A stretch of DNA of 64,000 nucleotides from Streptomyces genisteinicus (GCF_014489615.1 NZ_CP060825.1:2891501-2955500); one strand, 5' to 3'. Numbered from the stretch's first letter, positions 42,059-51,789 are shown. The notes: generated by a model from the sequence alone, not told the origin. A program made the numbers and translations.

Positions 42059-43054
42059 ATGACCACTGGTCCCGATCTGCTGGACGGCGCATCCCCGGCG
42101 CCGGCAGCCGACGCCCCCTCCGCCACGCTGGGCGGTGACAGCAAGCGCACGATCGAGCAGCTGGCGCTGCTGCTGTTCATCACGGTGCCGTTCCTGGCCC
42201 TGGTCGCGGCCGTGCCGCTGGCGTGGGGCTGGGGGGTGAGCTGGCTCGACCTCGGGCTGATGGTGGTCATGTACTACATCGGCTGCCACGGCATCACGAT
42301 CGGCTTCCACCGCTACTTCACCCACGGTTCGTTCAAGGCGAAGCGTCCGCTGCGGATCGTGCTGGCGGTCATGGGGTCGATGGCCGTCGAGGGGCCGCTG
42401 GTGCGCTGGGTGGCCGACCACCGCAAGCACCACAAGTTCTCGGACGCGGAGGGCGACCCGCATTCGCCGTGGCGTTTCGGCGAGACGGTGCCCGCCCTGA
42501 TGAAGGGGTTGTGGTGGGCCCACATCGGCTGGTTGTTCGACGAGGAGCAGACGCCGCAGCACAAGTACGCGCCGGATCTGATCAAGGACCCGGCGCTGCG
42601 CCGGATCTCGCGCCAGTTCGTGCTGTGGACGATCGTGTCGCTGGCGATCCCGCCGGTGGTGGGCGGTCTGGTGACGATGTCGTGGTGGGGCGCGTTCACG
42701 GCGTTCTTCTGGGGCTCGCTGGTGCGGGTGGCGCTGCTGCACCACGTCACGTGGTCGATCAACTCGATCTGTCACGCGGTGGGCAAGCGGCCGTTCAAGT
42801 CGCGCGACCGTTCGGGCAACGTGTGGTGGCTGGCGGTGCTCTCGTGCGGCGAGTCCTGGCACAACCTGCACCACGCGGACCCGACGAGCGCCCGGCACGG
42901 GGTGCTGCGCGGGCAGATCGACTCCAGTGCGCGGCTGATCCGCTGGTTCGAGCTGGCGGGGTGGGCGTACGACGTGCGCTGGCCGCAGCGTGACCGCCTC
43001 GATGCGCGCCGGGTGTCCGCCCCGGGCGGGAGCGGCTCCGCCGAAGCGGCATGA
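42059..43054 (+). CDS. Membrane fatty-acid (acyl-CoA) desaturase
   Basis: A 331-aa di-iron membrane enzyme. The three histidine boxes are HRYFTH, HRKHH and HNLHH, spaced as in delta-9 acyl-CoA desaturases, with paired hydrophobic segments between them. AGGGAAG precedes the ATG. Its stop overlaps the ATG of a TetR regulator, so the pair is one operon, probably adjusting membrane fluidity. Confidence 0.93.
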   Translation: MTTGPDLLDGASPAPAADAPSATLGGDSKRTIEQLALLLFITVPFLALVAAVPLAWGWGVSWLDLGLMVVMYYIGCHGITIGFHRYFTHGSFKAKRPLRIVLAVMGSMAVEGPLVRWVADHRKHHKFSDAEGDPHSPWRFGETVPALMKGLWWAHIGWLFDEEQTPQHKYAPDLIKDPALRRISRQFVLWTIVSLAIPPVVGGLVTMSWWGAFTAFFWGSLVRVALLHHVTWSINSICHAVGKRPFKSRDRSGNVWWLAVLSCGESWHNLHHADPTSARHGVLRGQIDSSARLIRWFELAGWAYDVRWPQRDRLDARRVSAPGGSGSAEAA

Positions 43055-43731
43055 TGGACGATGTGGCGAGTGACAGCAGCGGTACGGAGAAGACGAGGTC
43101 GCCGGGGCGCCGGGCCCGCCGGGTGCGGATGACCGGGGCCGAGCGCCGGGAGCAGTTGCTGGACATCGGCCGCACCCTGTTCGCGGAGAAGGGCTTCGAG
43201 GGCACGTCGGTGGAGGAGATCGCGGCGAAGGCCGGGGTGTCCAAGCCGGTGGTGTACGAGCACTTCGGCGGCAAGGAGGGCCTGTACGCGGTCGTGGTCG
43301 ACCGGGAGATGCGCCAGTTGCTGGACATGGTGACGGGCGCGCTGACGGCGGGGCATCCGCGGGAGCTGCTGGAGCAGGCGGCGTTCGCGCTGCTGGACTA
43401 CATCGAGGCGTACACGGACGGTTTCCGCATCCTGGTGCGGGATTCGCCGGTGGCCCAGTCGACGGGCACGTTCGCCTCGCTGATCAGTGACATCGCCACG
43501 CAGGTCGAGGACATCCTCGGCCTGGAGTTCAAGAACCGGGGCTTCGATCCGAAGCTGGCGCCGATGTACGCGCAGGCGCTGGTGGGGATGGTGGCCCTGA
43601 CCGGGCAGTGGTGGGTGGACACCCGCCGGCCGAAGAAGGCGGAGGTCGCCGCGCACCTGGTGAACCTGGCCTGGCACGGTCTGGACGGGCTGGAGCAGAA
43701 GCCGCGCCTGATAGGTCACCGCAAGAGCTGA
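43051..43731 (+). CDS. TetR-family regulator of the desaturase
   Basis: A 226-aa repressor. The N-terminal helix-turn-helix at about 30-75 reads REQLLDIGRTLFAEKGFEGTSVEEIAAKAGVSKPVVYEHFGGKEGL, which is typical TetR. The C-terminal ligand domain is helical. Translationally coupled to the desaturase (ATGA), so it likely autoregulates the operon through the paired palindromes upstream; a fatty-acyl ligand is plausible. Confidence 0.92.
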   Translation: MMDDVASDSSGTEKTRSPGRRARRVRMTGAERREQLLDIGRTLFAEKGFEGTSVEEIAAKAGVSKPVVYEHFGGKEGLYAVVVDREMRQLLDMVTGALTAGHPRELLEQAAFALLDYIEAYTDGFRILVRDSPVAQSTGTFASLISDIATQVEDILGLEFKNRGFDPKLAPMYAQALVGMVALTGQWWVDTRRPKKAEVAAHLVNLAWHGLDGLEQKPRLIGHRKS

Positions 43732-43858
43732 GGCGCCCGCGGCCGTGCACGCGCCGGAGCCCGGACGGCGGGGCTGCGGGGTTCTGCGGGGTGCCCGGTG
43801 GGCGCGGGGTCTCTCGTTCGGATCTTGGCGGCGATCCGCCCCGGTCCGGACGGACGCC

Positions 43859-44680
43859 CTAGGAGAGTTTGCGGGCGACGGCGAAGATCCGGCGGAACGG
43901 GAAGACGGTGCCGTGCGCTCCGGGCGGATAGGCGGCGCGCAGCAGGTCGCGGTACTCGGACAGGAAGGCCTCGGCGGCCTCGGGGTCGTCGGCGAGTTCG
44001 GTGAGCACGGGGCGCAGGGCGGTGCCCTTGACCCAGTCGAGGACGGGGTCGTCGCCGCCGAGCAGCTGGAGGTAGGTGGTCTCCCAGGCGTCGGCGTCGC
44101 AGCCGAGGGCGGCGAGGCGGACGAGGTAGTCGGCGGGTTCCAGGATGTGCACGTAGCGGCGGCCGTGGTCGCCGAGGCGGCTTCGCCAGCGGGGCGTCTC
44201 GCACAGTTCGCCGAGGAGGGCGTGGCTGGGGGCGGTGAAGTTGCCGGGCACCTGGAAGGCGAAGGTGCCGCCGGGGGTGAGGCCGTCGATCCAGCCGGCG
44301 AAGGATTCGGGGTGGCTGGGCACCCACTGGAGGGCGGCGTTGGAGACGATCAGGTCGTAGGGCTCGTCGGGGGTCCAGTGGGCGGCGTCGGCGGGGCGGA
44401 AGTCGAGCCAGCCGCCGCCCGCGGTGGCGCCGGCGTGGTCCTTCTCGGCCTGGGCGAGCATTTCGCGGGAGAGGTCGAAGCCGGTGATGTGGGCGTCGGG
44501 CCAGCGGTCGGCGAGGAGGGCGGTGACGTTTCCCGGGCCGCAGCCGATGTCGGCGATCCGGGCGGGGCGGCTGCCGGAGGGCAGCTGGGGTATGCGGCCG
44601 AGCATGTCCAGGAAGGGACGGGCCCGGTGTCCGGCGTGGCGGAGGTACTGCTGTGGATCCCAGGTGGGTGCGGAATGCAT
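43859..44680 (-). CDS. tam: Trans-aconitate 2-methyltransferase
   Basis: A 273-aa SAM-dependent methyltransferase. SAM motif: IADIGCGPGNVTALLADRWP; then GFDLSREMLAQAEK; then LIVSNAALQWVPSHPE, which is characteristic of Tam. It detoxifies trans-aconitate, an inhibitor of aconitase. AAGGGGGA precedes the ATG. It is divergent from the MarR-type regulator across a perfect operator, the arrangement known for tam and TamR of Streptomyces coelicolor. Confidence 0.93.
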   Translation of the reverse strand: MHSAPTWDPQQYLRHAGHRARPFLDMLGRIPQLPSGSRPARIADIGCGPGNVTALLADRWPDAHITGFDLSREMLAQAEKDHAGATAGGGWLDFRPADAAHWTPDEPYDLIVSNAALQWVPSHPESFAGWIDGLTPGGTFAFQVPGNFTAPSHALLGELCETPRWRSRLGDHGRRYVHILEPADYLVRLAALGCDADAWETTYLQLLGGDDPVLDWVKGTALRPVLTELADDPEAAEAFLSEYRDLLRAAYPPGAHGTVFPFRRIFAVARKLS

Positions 44681-44760
44681 GTGCGATCCCCCTTGCAGGA
44701 ACGGGTTGCCGAAGCGGAAGGGTGTTCCGGGCCGACCATGCCCAATAGTCCAGGAGACTA

Positions 44761-44778
44761 TATCTTGACGTCAAGATA
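44761..44778. promoter_or_regulatory. TamR operator, perfect 18-bp palindrome
   Basis: TATCTTGACGTCAAGATA is fully self-complementary, in an AT-rich island between tam and tamR. It embeds TTGACG on both strands, so binding would cover promoter elements for both genes. Confidence 0.8.
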
Positions 44779-44813
44779 AACGATATCAAGAGACTTCATG
44801 TCGAGGGACCCTC

Positions 44814-44827
44814 TACACTGATCGTCA
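44814..44827 (+). promoter_or_regulatory. -10 element for leaderless tamR transcript
   Basis: TACACT at 44814-44819 places the start site at the A of the tamR ATG (44827). No ribosome-binding site precedes that ATG. Confidence 0.45.
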
Positions 44828-45324
44828 TGGAGGACGAGGTCGATCGACTGGTCGCGGCTTGGCGCCGAGAGCGCCCCGACCTCGACGTGGAACCGCTCGA
44901 GGTGCTCAGCCGCGTCTCGCGGCTCGCACGTCACCTCGACCGCGCCCGCCGGCTCGCCTTCTCCGAGCACCAGCTGGAGCCGTGGGAGTTCGACGTGCTC
45001 ACGTCGCTCCGCCGCGCCGGAGCCCCCTACCAGCTGTCCCCCGGACAGCTGCTCACCCAGACCCTGGTCACCTCCGGCACGATGACCAACCGGATCGACA
45101 GGCTCGCCAAGAAGAACCTGGTCGAGAGGCTGCCGGACCCCAGTGACCGGCGCGGGGTACTGGTCCGGCTGACCCCCGAGGGCCGCGACCGGGCCGACCA
45201 GGCGCTGGCCGGTCTGCTCGCGCAGGAACGGGCCATCCTGGCCCAGCTCTCCGGACAGCAGCGCGGCGAACTGGCGGCGCTGCTGCGCCGGCTGACCGCC
45301 CCGTTCGACAACATCCCCGGCTGA
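44827..45324 (+). CDS. tamR: MarR-family regulator TamR
   Basis: A 165-aa dimeric winged-helix repressor. The recognition region is SPGQLLTQTLVTSGTMTNRIDRLAKKNLVERLPDPSDRRGVLVRLTPEGRD. In S. coelicolor, TamR responds to citrate, aconitates and isocitrate and controls tam and central metabolic genes during oxidative stress. Here it has the same divergent arrangement and operator. It converges on the LuxR-type regulator 11 bp beyond its stop. Confidence 0.9.
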   Translation: MEDEVDRLVAAWRRERPDLDVEPLEVLSRVSRLARHLDRARRLAFSEHQLEPWEFDVLTSLRRAGAPYQLSPGQLLTQTLVTSGTMTNRIDRLAKKNLVERLPDPSDRRGVLVRLTPEGRDRADQALAGLLAQERAILAQLSGQQRGELAALLRRLTAPFDNIPG

Positions 45325-45335
45325 GGGGCTGCCTC

Positions 45336-46088
45336 CTACGGGACCGCCCGGAGGTTCGGGGTCAGGTCCGCCGGGCCGACACCCGCCCTGCGCGCCAGGG
45401 CGACCGCCGCCAGCGTGGAGTGCACCCCGAGTTTGCCCAGGACGTTCTGCATATGGGTCCGGACGGTGTGCGGGGACAGGAAGAGGCGCTCGGCGACCGC
45501 TTTGCGCCCCAGGCCCGCCACCATGCAGCGCAGCACCTCCTGCTCGCGCGGCGTCAGCGACTCGACCAGCTGTTCGCTCTCGGTGCGGTGCTTGCGGGCC
45601 GCGGTCAGCTCCCGCAGCACGCCGGTGAGCAGGGCCGGTGACAGATGGGTCTCGTCGCGCAGCACCCCCCTGATCACGCTCAGCAGGCGCTGCAGCGAGC
45701 AGTCCTTGGCGATCCAGCCCGACGCGCCCGTCTGGAGCGCCAGGGCGGCCCGGCCCGGGTCGTCCTTCTGCGCCAGGACCACGGAGCGCACGGCGACACC
45801 GTGCGCGCGCACTCCGGCGACCAGCGAGATGCCGTCCACCACCGCCTCGGCGTCGCGCGCCGACGGCACCGGCCGCGGCGCGGGCAGCCCGGCCGTGCCG
45901 AGGTCGGCGTCGACGAGCATGACGTCGAACCGCCGGCCCTCGGCCGCCGCGCGCTCCAGACACCGCAGCGCGGCGGGCGCGCTGCCGGCCGCGGCCACGT
46001 CGACGTCGGGCTCGGCGGCGAGTGCCGCGGCGAGCGACTCGGCGAAGATTCGGTGGTCGTCCACCACCAGGACCCGGATACGAATCAC
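45336..46088 (-). CDS. NarL/LuxR-family response regulator
   Basis: A 250-aa regulator if GTG 46088 is used (VIRIRVLVVDDH). The receiver domain has the acidic pair VVDDH and the phospho-acceptor Asp in VMLVDADLG, with Lys in GWIAKDCS. The C-terminal LuxR helix-turn-helix is LTPREQEVLRCMVAGLGRKAVAERLFLSPHTVRTHMQNVLGKLGV. No histidine kinase is adjacent. It is a distant paralogue of the Asp-less regulator on the other side of the gal locus. Confidence 0.88.
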   Translation of the reverse strand: MIRIRVLVVDDHRIFAESLAAALAAEPDVDVAAAGSAPAALRCLERAAAEGRRFDVMLVDADLGTAGLPAPRPVPSARDAEAVVDGISLVAGVRAHGVAVRSVVLAQKDDPGRAALALQTGASGWIAKDCSLQRLLSVIRGVLRDETHLSPALLTGVLRELTAARKHRTESEQLVESLTPREQEVLRCMVAGLGRKAVAERLFLSPHTVRTHMQNVLGKLGVHSTLAAVALARRAGVGPADLTPNLRAVP

Positions 46089-46329
46089 CTGCACCCCCAG
46101 TGCGGGAGGACGGATCTGCGCGGACACGGCGCCTGGGATGCGGTACGCGGAGCGCACGGCCGCCGCCGTGCTCTCAGTGATACCCCGCCCCGGGCGCCGT
46201 ACCCGACGGTCTCGCCCCCTGATCAACACCGGCCCCCACCGGCGTTGTGCATCAGAGTACGGACGAGGGCCGGTCGCGGAAGCCCTTTTGCAGAACTGAC
46301 CGCCTCCGGCGTTGCCGGTGGTGCTGATG

Positions 46330-46344
46330 TGTCACACAGTGACA
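46330..46344. promoter_or_regulatory. TGTCAC-N3-GTGACA palindrome
   Basis: Perfect 6-bp arms around ACA, in the 298-bp gap between galK and the LuxR gene. Could be an operator for the LuxR regulator; too close to the galK terminator to be sure. Confidence 0.3.
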
Positions 46345-46347
46345 GTT

Positions 46348-46376
46348 GCCGGCGCCGCCCCCGGGGAGGCGCCGGC
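46348..46376 (-). terminator. Terminator of the galTEK operon
   Basis: 9-bp stem GCCGGCGCC with an 11-nt loop, 11 bp past the galK stop on the minus strand. Confidence 0.5.
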
Positions 46377-46386
46377 GGTGCGCCCC

Positions 46387-47493
46387 TCAGGAGAGCCGGC
46401 GTGCGCCCTCCGCCGGGACCGCCGTGAAGAGCCGCGGTTCGCGCAGGGAACGGTCGGCGAAGGCGTCGAGGACCGCCTTGCCGACGTCCGGGGAGCGGGA
46501 CGCCTCGGTCAGGACGATCGCCGAGCCGCCGAAGCCGCCGCCCGTCATCCGCGCGCCGAGCGCGCCCGCGCCGACGGACGCCTCGACCACCAGGTCGAGT
46601 TCGGCGCAGGAGACGGCGAAGTCGTCGCGCAGCGAGGCGTGGCCCTCGGTCAGCACGGGGCCGATGGCCCGGAAGTCGCCGGCCGCGGCGTGGCCGGTCA
46701 CCCGCTCCACACGGGCGTTCTCGGTGACCACGTGGCGCACCAGGCGGCGCACCTCGGGGTCCTCGACGCGGCCGAGGGCCTCGTCGAGCGAGTCGTACGG
46801 GACGTCCCGCAGCGCGCTCACGCCGAGGGCCGCCGCGCCCGCCTCGCAGCCCGCGCGGCGCCTGCCGTACTCGCCCTCGCTGTGGGAGTGCTTCACCCGG
46901 GTGTCGACGACCAGGAGTTCGAGGCCGTGGGCGGCGAGGTCGAAGGGGATCTGGCGCCGGGTCAGGTCGCGGGTGTCCAGGTGCAGGGCGTGGCCCCGTA
47001 CGCAGCAGGCGGACGCCGTCTGGTCCATGATCCCGGTGGGCGCGCCGACGTAGAGGTTCTCGGCGCGCTGGCAGAGCCGGGCCAGTCCGGGCCGGTCGAG
47101 GCCGAGTTCGTACAGGTCGCTCAGGGCCAGCGCGGTGACGACCTCCAGGGCGGCGGACGAGGAGAGTCCGGCGCCGGACGGCACGGTGGACTCGTAGTGG
47201 ATGTCCGCGCCCCCGACCCGGTGTCCGGCGTCGGCGAGCGCCCAGACGGCACCGGCCGGGTAGTCGGTCCACGAGCCGGAGCGGCGGCCGGGGTCCAGGT
47301 CGGCGACGCGCAGCTCCACCGGGTCGCCCGGCACATCGGCCGAGTGGAGCCGCAGCACGCCGTCGTCGCGGCGTGCCACGGTGGCGACCGTGGTGTGCGG
47401 CAGCGCGAAGGGCATCACGAAGCCGTCGTTGTAGTCGGTGTGCTCACCGATCAGATTCACCCTGCCGGGCGCAGCCCACACACCGTCCGTCAT
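46387..47493 (-). CDS. galK: Galactokinase
   Basis: A 368-aa GHMP kinase converting galactose to galactose-1-phosphate. Signature [19 protein letters not shown] at the N-terminus, ATP motif [15 protein letters not shown], and C-terminal [13 protein letters not shown]. Last gene of galT-galE-galK, with an ATGA overlap with galE. Confidence 0.97.
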   Translation of the reverse strand: MTDGVWAAPGRVNLIGEHTDYNDGFVMPFALPHTTVATVARRDDGVLRLHSADVPGDPVELRVADLDPGRRSGSWTDYPAGAVWALADAGHRVGGADIHYESTVPSGAGLSSSAALEVVTALALSDLYELGLDRPGLARLCQRAENLYVGAPTGIMDQTASACCVRGHALHLDTRDLTRRQIPFDLAAHGLELLVVDTRVKHSHSEGEYGRRRAGCEAGAAALGVSALRDVPYDSLDEALGRVEDPEVRRLVRHVVTENARVERVTGHAAAGDFRAIGPVLTEGHASLRDDFAVSCAELDLVVEASVGAGALGARMTGGGFGGSAIVLTEASRSPDVGKAVLDAFADRSLREPRLFTAVPAEGARRLS

Positions 47494-48458
47494 GACGCTT
47501 CTCCCCTTCCGCGGGCGAACGCCCAGGCGTCGGAAACGATGCCGGCCAGGTCGGCGCGGCTCGGTCGCCAGCCCAGGCGTTCCCGGGCCGTGTCCGCGGA
47601 GGCCACCAGCACCGCGGGGTCGCCGGCCCGGCGCGGGGCCAGCACCTCGGGCACGGGGTGGCCGGTCACCTTGCGGACGGTCTCGACGACCTCCCGCACC
47701 GAGAAGCCGTTGCCGTTGCCGAGGTTGCAGATCAGGTGCTCGCCGGCGGCGGCCGCGCCGAGGGCCAGCAGGTGGGCCTCGGCGAGGTCGGCGACGTGGA
47801 TGTAGTCGCGGACGCAGGTGCCGTCGGGGGTCGGGTAGTCGTCGCCGAAGACGGAGATGGCCTCCCGCCGGCCGAGGGCGACCTGGAGCACGAGCGGGAT
47901 CAGGTGGGACTCGGGGTCGTGGCGCTCGCCGAAGTCGCCGTAGGCGCCCGCGACGTTGAAGTAGCGCAGGGAGACCGCGGCCAGGCCGTGGGCGGCCGCC
48001 TCGCCGCTGATCATGTGGTCGACCGCGAGCTTGGTGGCTCCGTAGGGGCTGGTGGGGGCCGTCGGGTCGGACTCGGTGATGGGCGTCGAGACCGGTTCGC
48101 CGTAGGTCGCCGCGGTGGAGGAGAAGACGAGGGTGCGCACCCCGGCGCCGCGCATGGCCGCGAGCAGCTCGACGGTGCCGCCGACGTTGTTCCGCCAGTA
48201 CTTCTCCGGGTCCGTGACCGATTCGCCGACCTGCGAGAACGCGGCGAAGTGGAGCACTCCGCCGTAGGAGGCGTCGAGCACGCGGGCGGCGTCCTGGACG
48301 CGGCCCTCGACGAACTCGGCACCGGCCGGCACTCCCTCGCGGAAGCCGGTGGAGAGGTCGTCGAGCACGGTCACGCGGTGGCCGGCCTCCAGCAGGTGCT
48401 GCGCGACCACGCTGCCGACATATCCCGCCCCGCCCGTGACCAGGTACTTGTTGCTCAC
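47490..48458 (-). CDS. galE: UDP-glucose 4-epimerase
   Basis: A 322-aa short-chain dehydrogenase-fold enzyme. NAD-binding GGAGYVGS, catalytic Ser-Thr region SSTAATYG and the YGATK active-site motif. The GTG start directly abuts the galT stop codon TAA. Confidence 0.97.
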   Translation of the reverse strand: MSNKYLVTGGAGYVGSVVAQHLLEAGHRVTVLDDLSTGFREGVPAGAEFVEGRVQDAARVLDASYGGVLHFAAFSQVGESVTDPEKYWRNNVGGTVELLAAMRGAGVRTLVFSSTAATYGEPVSTPITESDPTAPTSPYGATKLAVDHMISGEAAAHGLAAVSLRYFNVAGAYGDFGERHDPESHLIPLVLQVALGRREAISVFGDDYPTPDGTCVRDYIHVADLAEAHLLALGAAAAGEHLICNLGNGNGFSVREVVETVRKVTGHPVPEVLAPRRAGDPAVLVASADTARERLGWRPSRADLAGIVSDAWAFARGRGEAS

Positions 48459-49499
48459 TTAGCTCGCTACCTCTCGCAGTCGTCCGGCCGCCGCCTCCGG
48501 CGGCACGTCGTTGATGAACACGCTCATACCGGACTCGGAACCGGCGAGGAACTTCAGCTTGCCGGAAGTGCGGCGGATGGTGAAAAGCTCGAGATGGAGA
48601 GCGAATTCGTCCCGCTCCGGCGCCGTGAACGGCGCCTGGTGCCAGGCGGCGATGTAGGGCGTGGGCGGTTCGCCGGTGCCGAAGATCCGGTCGAAGCGCC
48701 TCAAGAGTTCCAGATACATCTGTGGGAACTCTGTGCGCGCCGCGCCGTCGAGGGCGCGCAGATCGGGGACGCGGCGCTTCGGGTAGAGGTGGACCTCGTA
48801 CGGCCAGTGCGCGGCGTAGGGCACGAAGGCGATCCAGTGCTCCCCCTCCATGACGACCCGGGAGCCCTCCGCGCGTTCCCGTTCGACGACCTCGTCGAAG
48901 AGGTTGCCGCCGCCCGCCTCGCGGTGGGCCGCGGCGGAGCGGAGCATCAAAGCGGTGCGGGGGGTGGTGAAGGGGTAGCCGTAGATCTGGCCGTGCGGGT
49001 GCTGGAGCGTGACGCCGATCTCGGCGCCGCGGTTCTCGAAGCAGAAGACCTGTTCGACGCCGGGGACGGCGGCGAGTTCGGCGGTGCGGTCGGTCCACGC
49101 CTCCAGCACGAGGCCCGCCTGCTCCTCGGAGAGGTCGGCGAAGGACGCGTCGTGGTCGGAGGTGAAGCAGACGACCTCGCAGCGGCCGTGCTCACCGGCG
49201 AGGGAGGGGAAGCGGTTCTCGAAGACGACGACGTCGTAGTCGGTGTCGGGGATCTCGCTGAGGCGCCCGTCCCGCGAGGGGCACAGGGGGCACTCGTCGG
49301 CCGGCGGATGGTAGGTGCGCGCCTGGCGGTGGGAGGCGACGGCGACGCTGTCGCCGAGGAGCACGTCGCGGCGGATCTCCGAGGCGGTGGAGACCGCGTC
49401 CAGCGGCCGCCGGTCGGCCGCGTCGCGCGCGAGGTCGTCGCGGGAGTCGTAGTAGACCAGCTCGCGCCCGTCGGCGAGCCGGGTCGACGTCTTCTTCAC
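48459..49499 (-). CDS. galT: Galactose-1-phosphate uridylyltransferase
   Basis: A 346-aa Leloir enzyme. The active-site HPHGQIYGYP contains the nucleophilic His. A metal-site CPLC pair follows YHPPADE. GTG start with GAGGAG upstream. First gene of the gal operon and divergent from the sodium/sugar symporter. Confidence 0.96.
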   Translation of the reverse strand: MKKTSTRLADGRELVYYDSRDDLARDAADRRPLDAVSTASEIRRDVLLGDSVAVASHRQARTYHPPADECPLCPSRDGRLSEIPDTDYDVVVFENRFPSLAGEHGRCEVVCFTSDHDASFADLSEEQAGLVLEAWTDRTAELAAVPGVEQVFCFENRGAEIGVTLQHPHGQIYGYPFTTPRTALMLRSAAAHREAGGGNLFDEVVERERAEGSRVVMEGEHWIAFVPYAAHWPYEVHLYPKRRVPDLRALDGAARTEFPQMYLELLRRFDRIFGTGEPPTPYIAAWHQAPFTAPERDEFALHLELFTIRRTSGKLKFLAGSESGMSVFINDVPPEAAAGRLREVAS

Positions 49500-49534
49500 A
49501 CGGAACTCCTCGTCCCACCCCTACCCAACAGAAC

Positions 49535-49704
49535 CGAACACAAAAAACCACGACCGAACATCACTGTCAAGGCTCCGGCGGCGCCCGACCCCTGCACGGC
49601 CCAACGGCGGCGCATCTCGCGCACGGCGTCCACCCCGCCACCCTGGGTCACGCTCCATCACGATCGAACAAAGAACACCATCAGAAGTGTTCATTTCTCG
49701 AACA
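49535..49704. promoter_or_regulatory. Cluster of CGAACA elements in the gal/symporter divergent promoter
   Basis: CGAACA occurs at 49535-49540, 49555-49560, 49665-49670 and 49699-49704. The last is the right arm of TGTTC-N7-GAACA (49688-49704). All lie in the 256-bp gap between the galT and symporter starts, in an AT-richer context. This pattern fits shared control by one sugar-responsive regulator, not encoded nearby. Confidence 0.5.
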
Positions 49705-49755
49705 TCAATGCGTACGTTGCCGGATGACTCAGTTCGCGCAACGAAGCGAGTACTC

Positions 49756-51426
49756 ATGCAGCACCTGGCCGACGGGCTCCGGCTCCCCACGAACGGGCTC
49801 GACTACGCAATCCTGGCGATCTACTTCGCCGTCGTCCTGGGCATCGGCTTCGCCGCCCGGGCGAGTGTGAAGACCAGCCTCGACTTCTTCCTCTCCGGCC
49901 GCTCCCTGCCCGCATGGGTCACGGGGCTGGCCTTCGTCGCCGCCAACCTCGGCGCGACCGAGATACTCGGCATGGCGGCGACCGGCGCGCAGTACGGCGT
50001 CGCCGTCGTCCACTGGTACTGGATCGGCGCCATCCCCGCGATGGTCTTCCTCGGCCTCGTGATGATGCCGTTCTACTACGGCTCCAAGGTCCGCTCGGTC
50101 CCCGAGTTCCTGCTCCAGCGCTTCGACAGGTCCGCACACCTGCTCAGCTCGGTGCTCTTCGCGTTCGCCGCGATCCTCATCGCCGGCGTCAACCTCTACG
50201 CGCTGTCCATCGTGGTCGAGGCGCTCCTCGGCTGGCCGCAGTGGGTGTCGATCGTCGTCGCGGGCGCCTTCGTCCTCGCGTACATCACCATCGGCGGCCT
50301 CTCCTCGGCCATCTACAACGAGGTGCTCCAGTTCTTCGTCATCCTCGCCGCGCTGCTTCCGCTGACCTTCCTCGGCCTCAAGCGCGTCGGCGGCTGGGAC
50401 GGGCTGACCGGCTCGCTGGAGAGCAGCCACGGACCCGAGTTCCTGACCGCCTGGGGCGGCACCGGCATCGGTGACCCCAACCCCCTGGGCGCCAACTGGC
50501 TCACCATCGTCCTCGGCCTCGGCTTCGTGCTCTCCTTCGGCTACTGGACGACCAACTTCGCCGAGGTGCAGCGCGCCCTGTCCGCGAAGAACCTGTCCGC
50601 CGCCAAGCGCACCCCGCTGATCGCCGCGTTCCCGAAGATCTTCATCGTCTTCCTGGTGATGATCCCCGGCCTCGTCGCCGCCGTCGTCGTCCCGAAGATC
50701 GGCACCGCCGGCTCCGACCTCACCTACAACGACGCCATCCCGCTGCTGATGCAGGAACTGCTGCCCAACGGCGTCCTCGGCATCGCCGTGACGGGTCTGC
50801 TCGCCGCCTTCATGGCCGGCATGGCGGCCAACGTCTCGTCCTTCAACACCGTCTTCACGTACGACATCTGGGCCAAGTACGTGAAGACCGGCCGCGACGA
50901 CGCCTACTACCTGCGCTTCGGCCGGCTGATCACCGCGATCGGCGTGCTGTGCTCCATCGGCACCGCGTTCCTGGCGTCCAGTTTCAGCAACATCATGGGC
51001 TACCTCCAGACGCTGTTCTCCTTCTTCAACGTGCCGATGTTCGTGGTCTTCATCATCGGCATGTTCTGGAAGCGGGCCTCGATGAAGTCCGGCGTCTGGG
51101 GCCTCCTCGCCGGCACCACCGCGGCGATGGTGAACTACTTCGTCGTCTACAAGCAGGGCATCGTCGACATCCCCTCGGAGCAGGGCGCCAACTTCGTCTC
51201 GGCGATCGTCGGCTTCGTCGCGGGCGCGGTCGTGATGGTCGTCGTCACCCTCTTCACGGCCCCCAAGCCGGAGGCCGAACTCGCCGGCCTGGTCTACGGG
51301 ACCCGCTCCCCCGGCATGGCCGAGGCGCCCGCCGAGGGCGACGACGCCTGGTACCGCAAGCCCGCGCTGCTGGGCTGGGGCGCGATCGCCATCGCCGCCC
51401 TCTGCTACATCCCCTACTCCTTCTGA
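49756..51426 (+). CDS. Sodium:sugar symporter, probably galactose
   Basis: A 556-aa SSS-family transporter with about 14 helices. ATG 49756 is preferred over upstream frames that start in the operator zone. Features: DYAILAIYFAVVLGIGFAA at the N-terminus, FFLSGRSLPAWVTGLAFVAANLGATE, and FGYWTTNFAEVQRALSAKN, as in Vibrio SglT-type galactose symporters. Shared divergent promoter with galTEK supports galactose as substrate (inference). Followed by a small membrane protein. Confidence 0.9.
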   Translation: MQHLADGLRLPTNGLDYAILAIYFAVVLGIGFAARASVKTSLDFFLSGRSLPAWVTGLAFVAANLGATEILGMAATGAQYGVAVVHWYWIGAIPAMVFLGLVMMPFYYGSKVRSVPEFLLQRFDRSAHLLSSVLFAFAAILIAGVNLYALSIVVEALLGWPQWVSIVVAGAFVLAYITIGGLSSAIYNEVLQFFVILAALLPLTFLGLKRVGGWDGLTGSLESSHGPEFLTAWGGTGIGDPNPLGANWLTIVLGLGFVLSFGYWTTNFAEVQRALSAKNLSAAKRTPLIAAFPKIFIVFLVMIPGLVAAVVVPKIGTAGSDLTYNDAIPLLMQELLPNGVLGIAVTGLLAAFMAGMAANVSSFNTVFTYDIWAKYVKTGRDDAYYLRFGRLITAIGVLCSIGTAFLASSFSNIMGYLQTLFSFFNVPMFVVFIIGMFWKRASMKSGVWGLLAGTTAAMVNYFVVYKQGIVDIPSEQGANFVSAIVGFVAGAVVMVVVTLFTAPKPEAELAGLVYGTRSPGMAEAPAEGDDAWYRKPALLGWGAIAIAALCYIPYSF

Positions 51427-51447
51427 TCCGGTCGGAGGCCGAAGACC

Positions 51448-51780
51448 ATGTCCGAACTGCACCGCGAAGTCTCCGAACTGGAGGGCAGGTCCGCGACCGC
51501 GGCACGCCTCTTCGACATCCGCCGCATCATCGGCGGCCTGTTCACCCTCTACGGCGTCATCGTCACGGTCGCCGGCGTGTTCGCGTCCGACGCGGACCTG
51601 GAGAAGGCCGAGGGCGTCAACATCAACCTGTGGACCGGACTCGGGATGCTCGCCCTGGGGCTGTTCTTCCTCGCCTGGTTCGCCCTGCGGCCGGGCACCG
51701 CCCCCGAGCCCGCCGACGGACCCGCCACCGAATCCGCCGACGGCCCCGGCGGCGGGAAGGAGGAGCCGACGGCACCCTGA
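51448..51780 (+). CDS. Small two-helix membrane protein
   Basis: A 110-aa protein with helices at about 27-46 and 61-81, an N-terminal amphipathic stretch and an acidic Pro/Gly tail. GGAGG lies upstream of the ATG. It follows the symporter after 21 bp and is probably co-transcribed as an accessory subunit; no characterised family recognised. Confidence 0.78.
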   Translation: MSELHREVSELEGRSATAARLFDIRRIIGGLFTLYGVIVTVAGVFASDADLEKAEGVNINLWTGLGMLALGLFFLAWFALRPGTAPEPADGPATESADGPGGGKEEPTAP

Positions 51781-51789
51781 CGGCGGACG

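Noticed and set aside
46330..46344. Crp-type binding site
   Set aside because: TGTCAC-N3-GTGACA has the wrong spacing for the TGTGA-N6-TCACA consensus; kept only as a generic palindrome.
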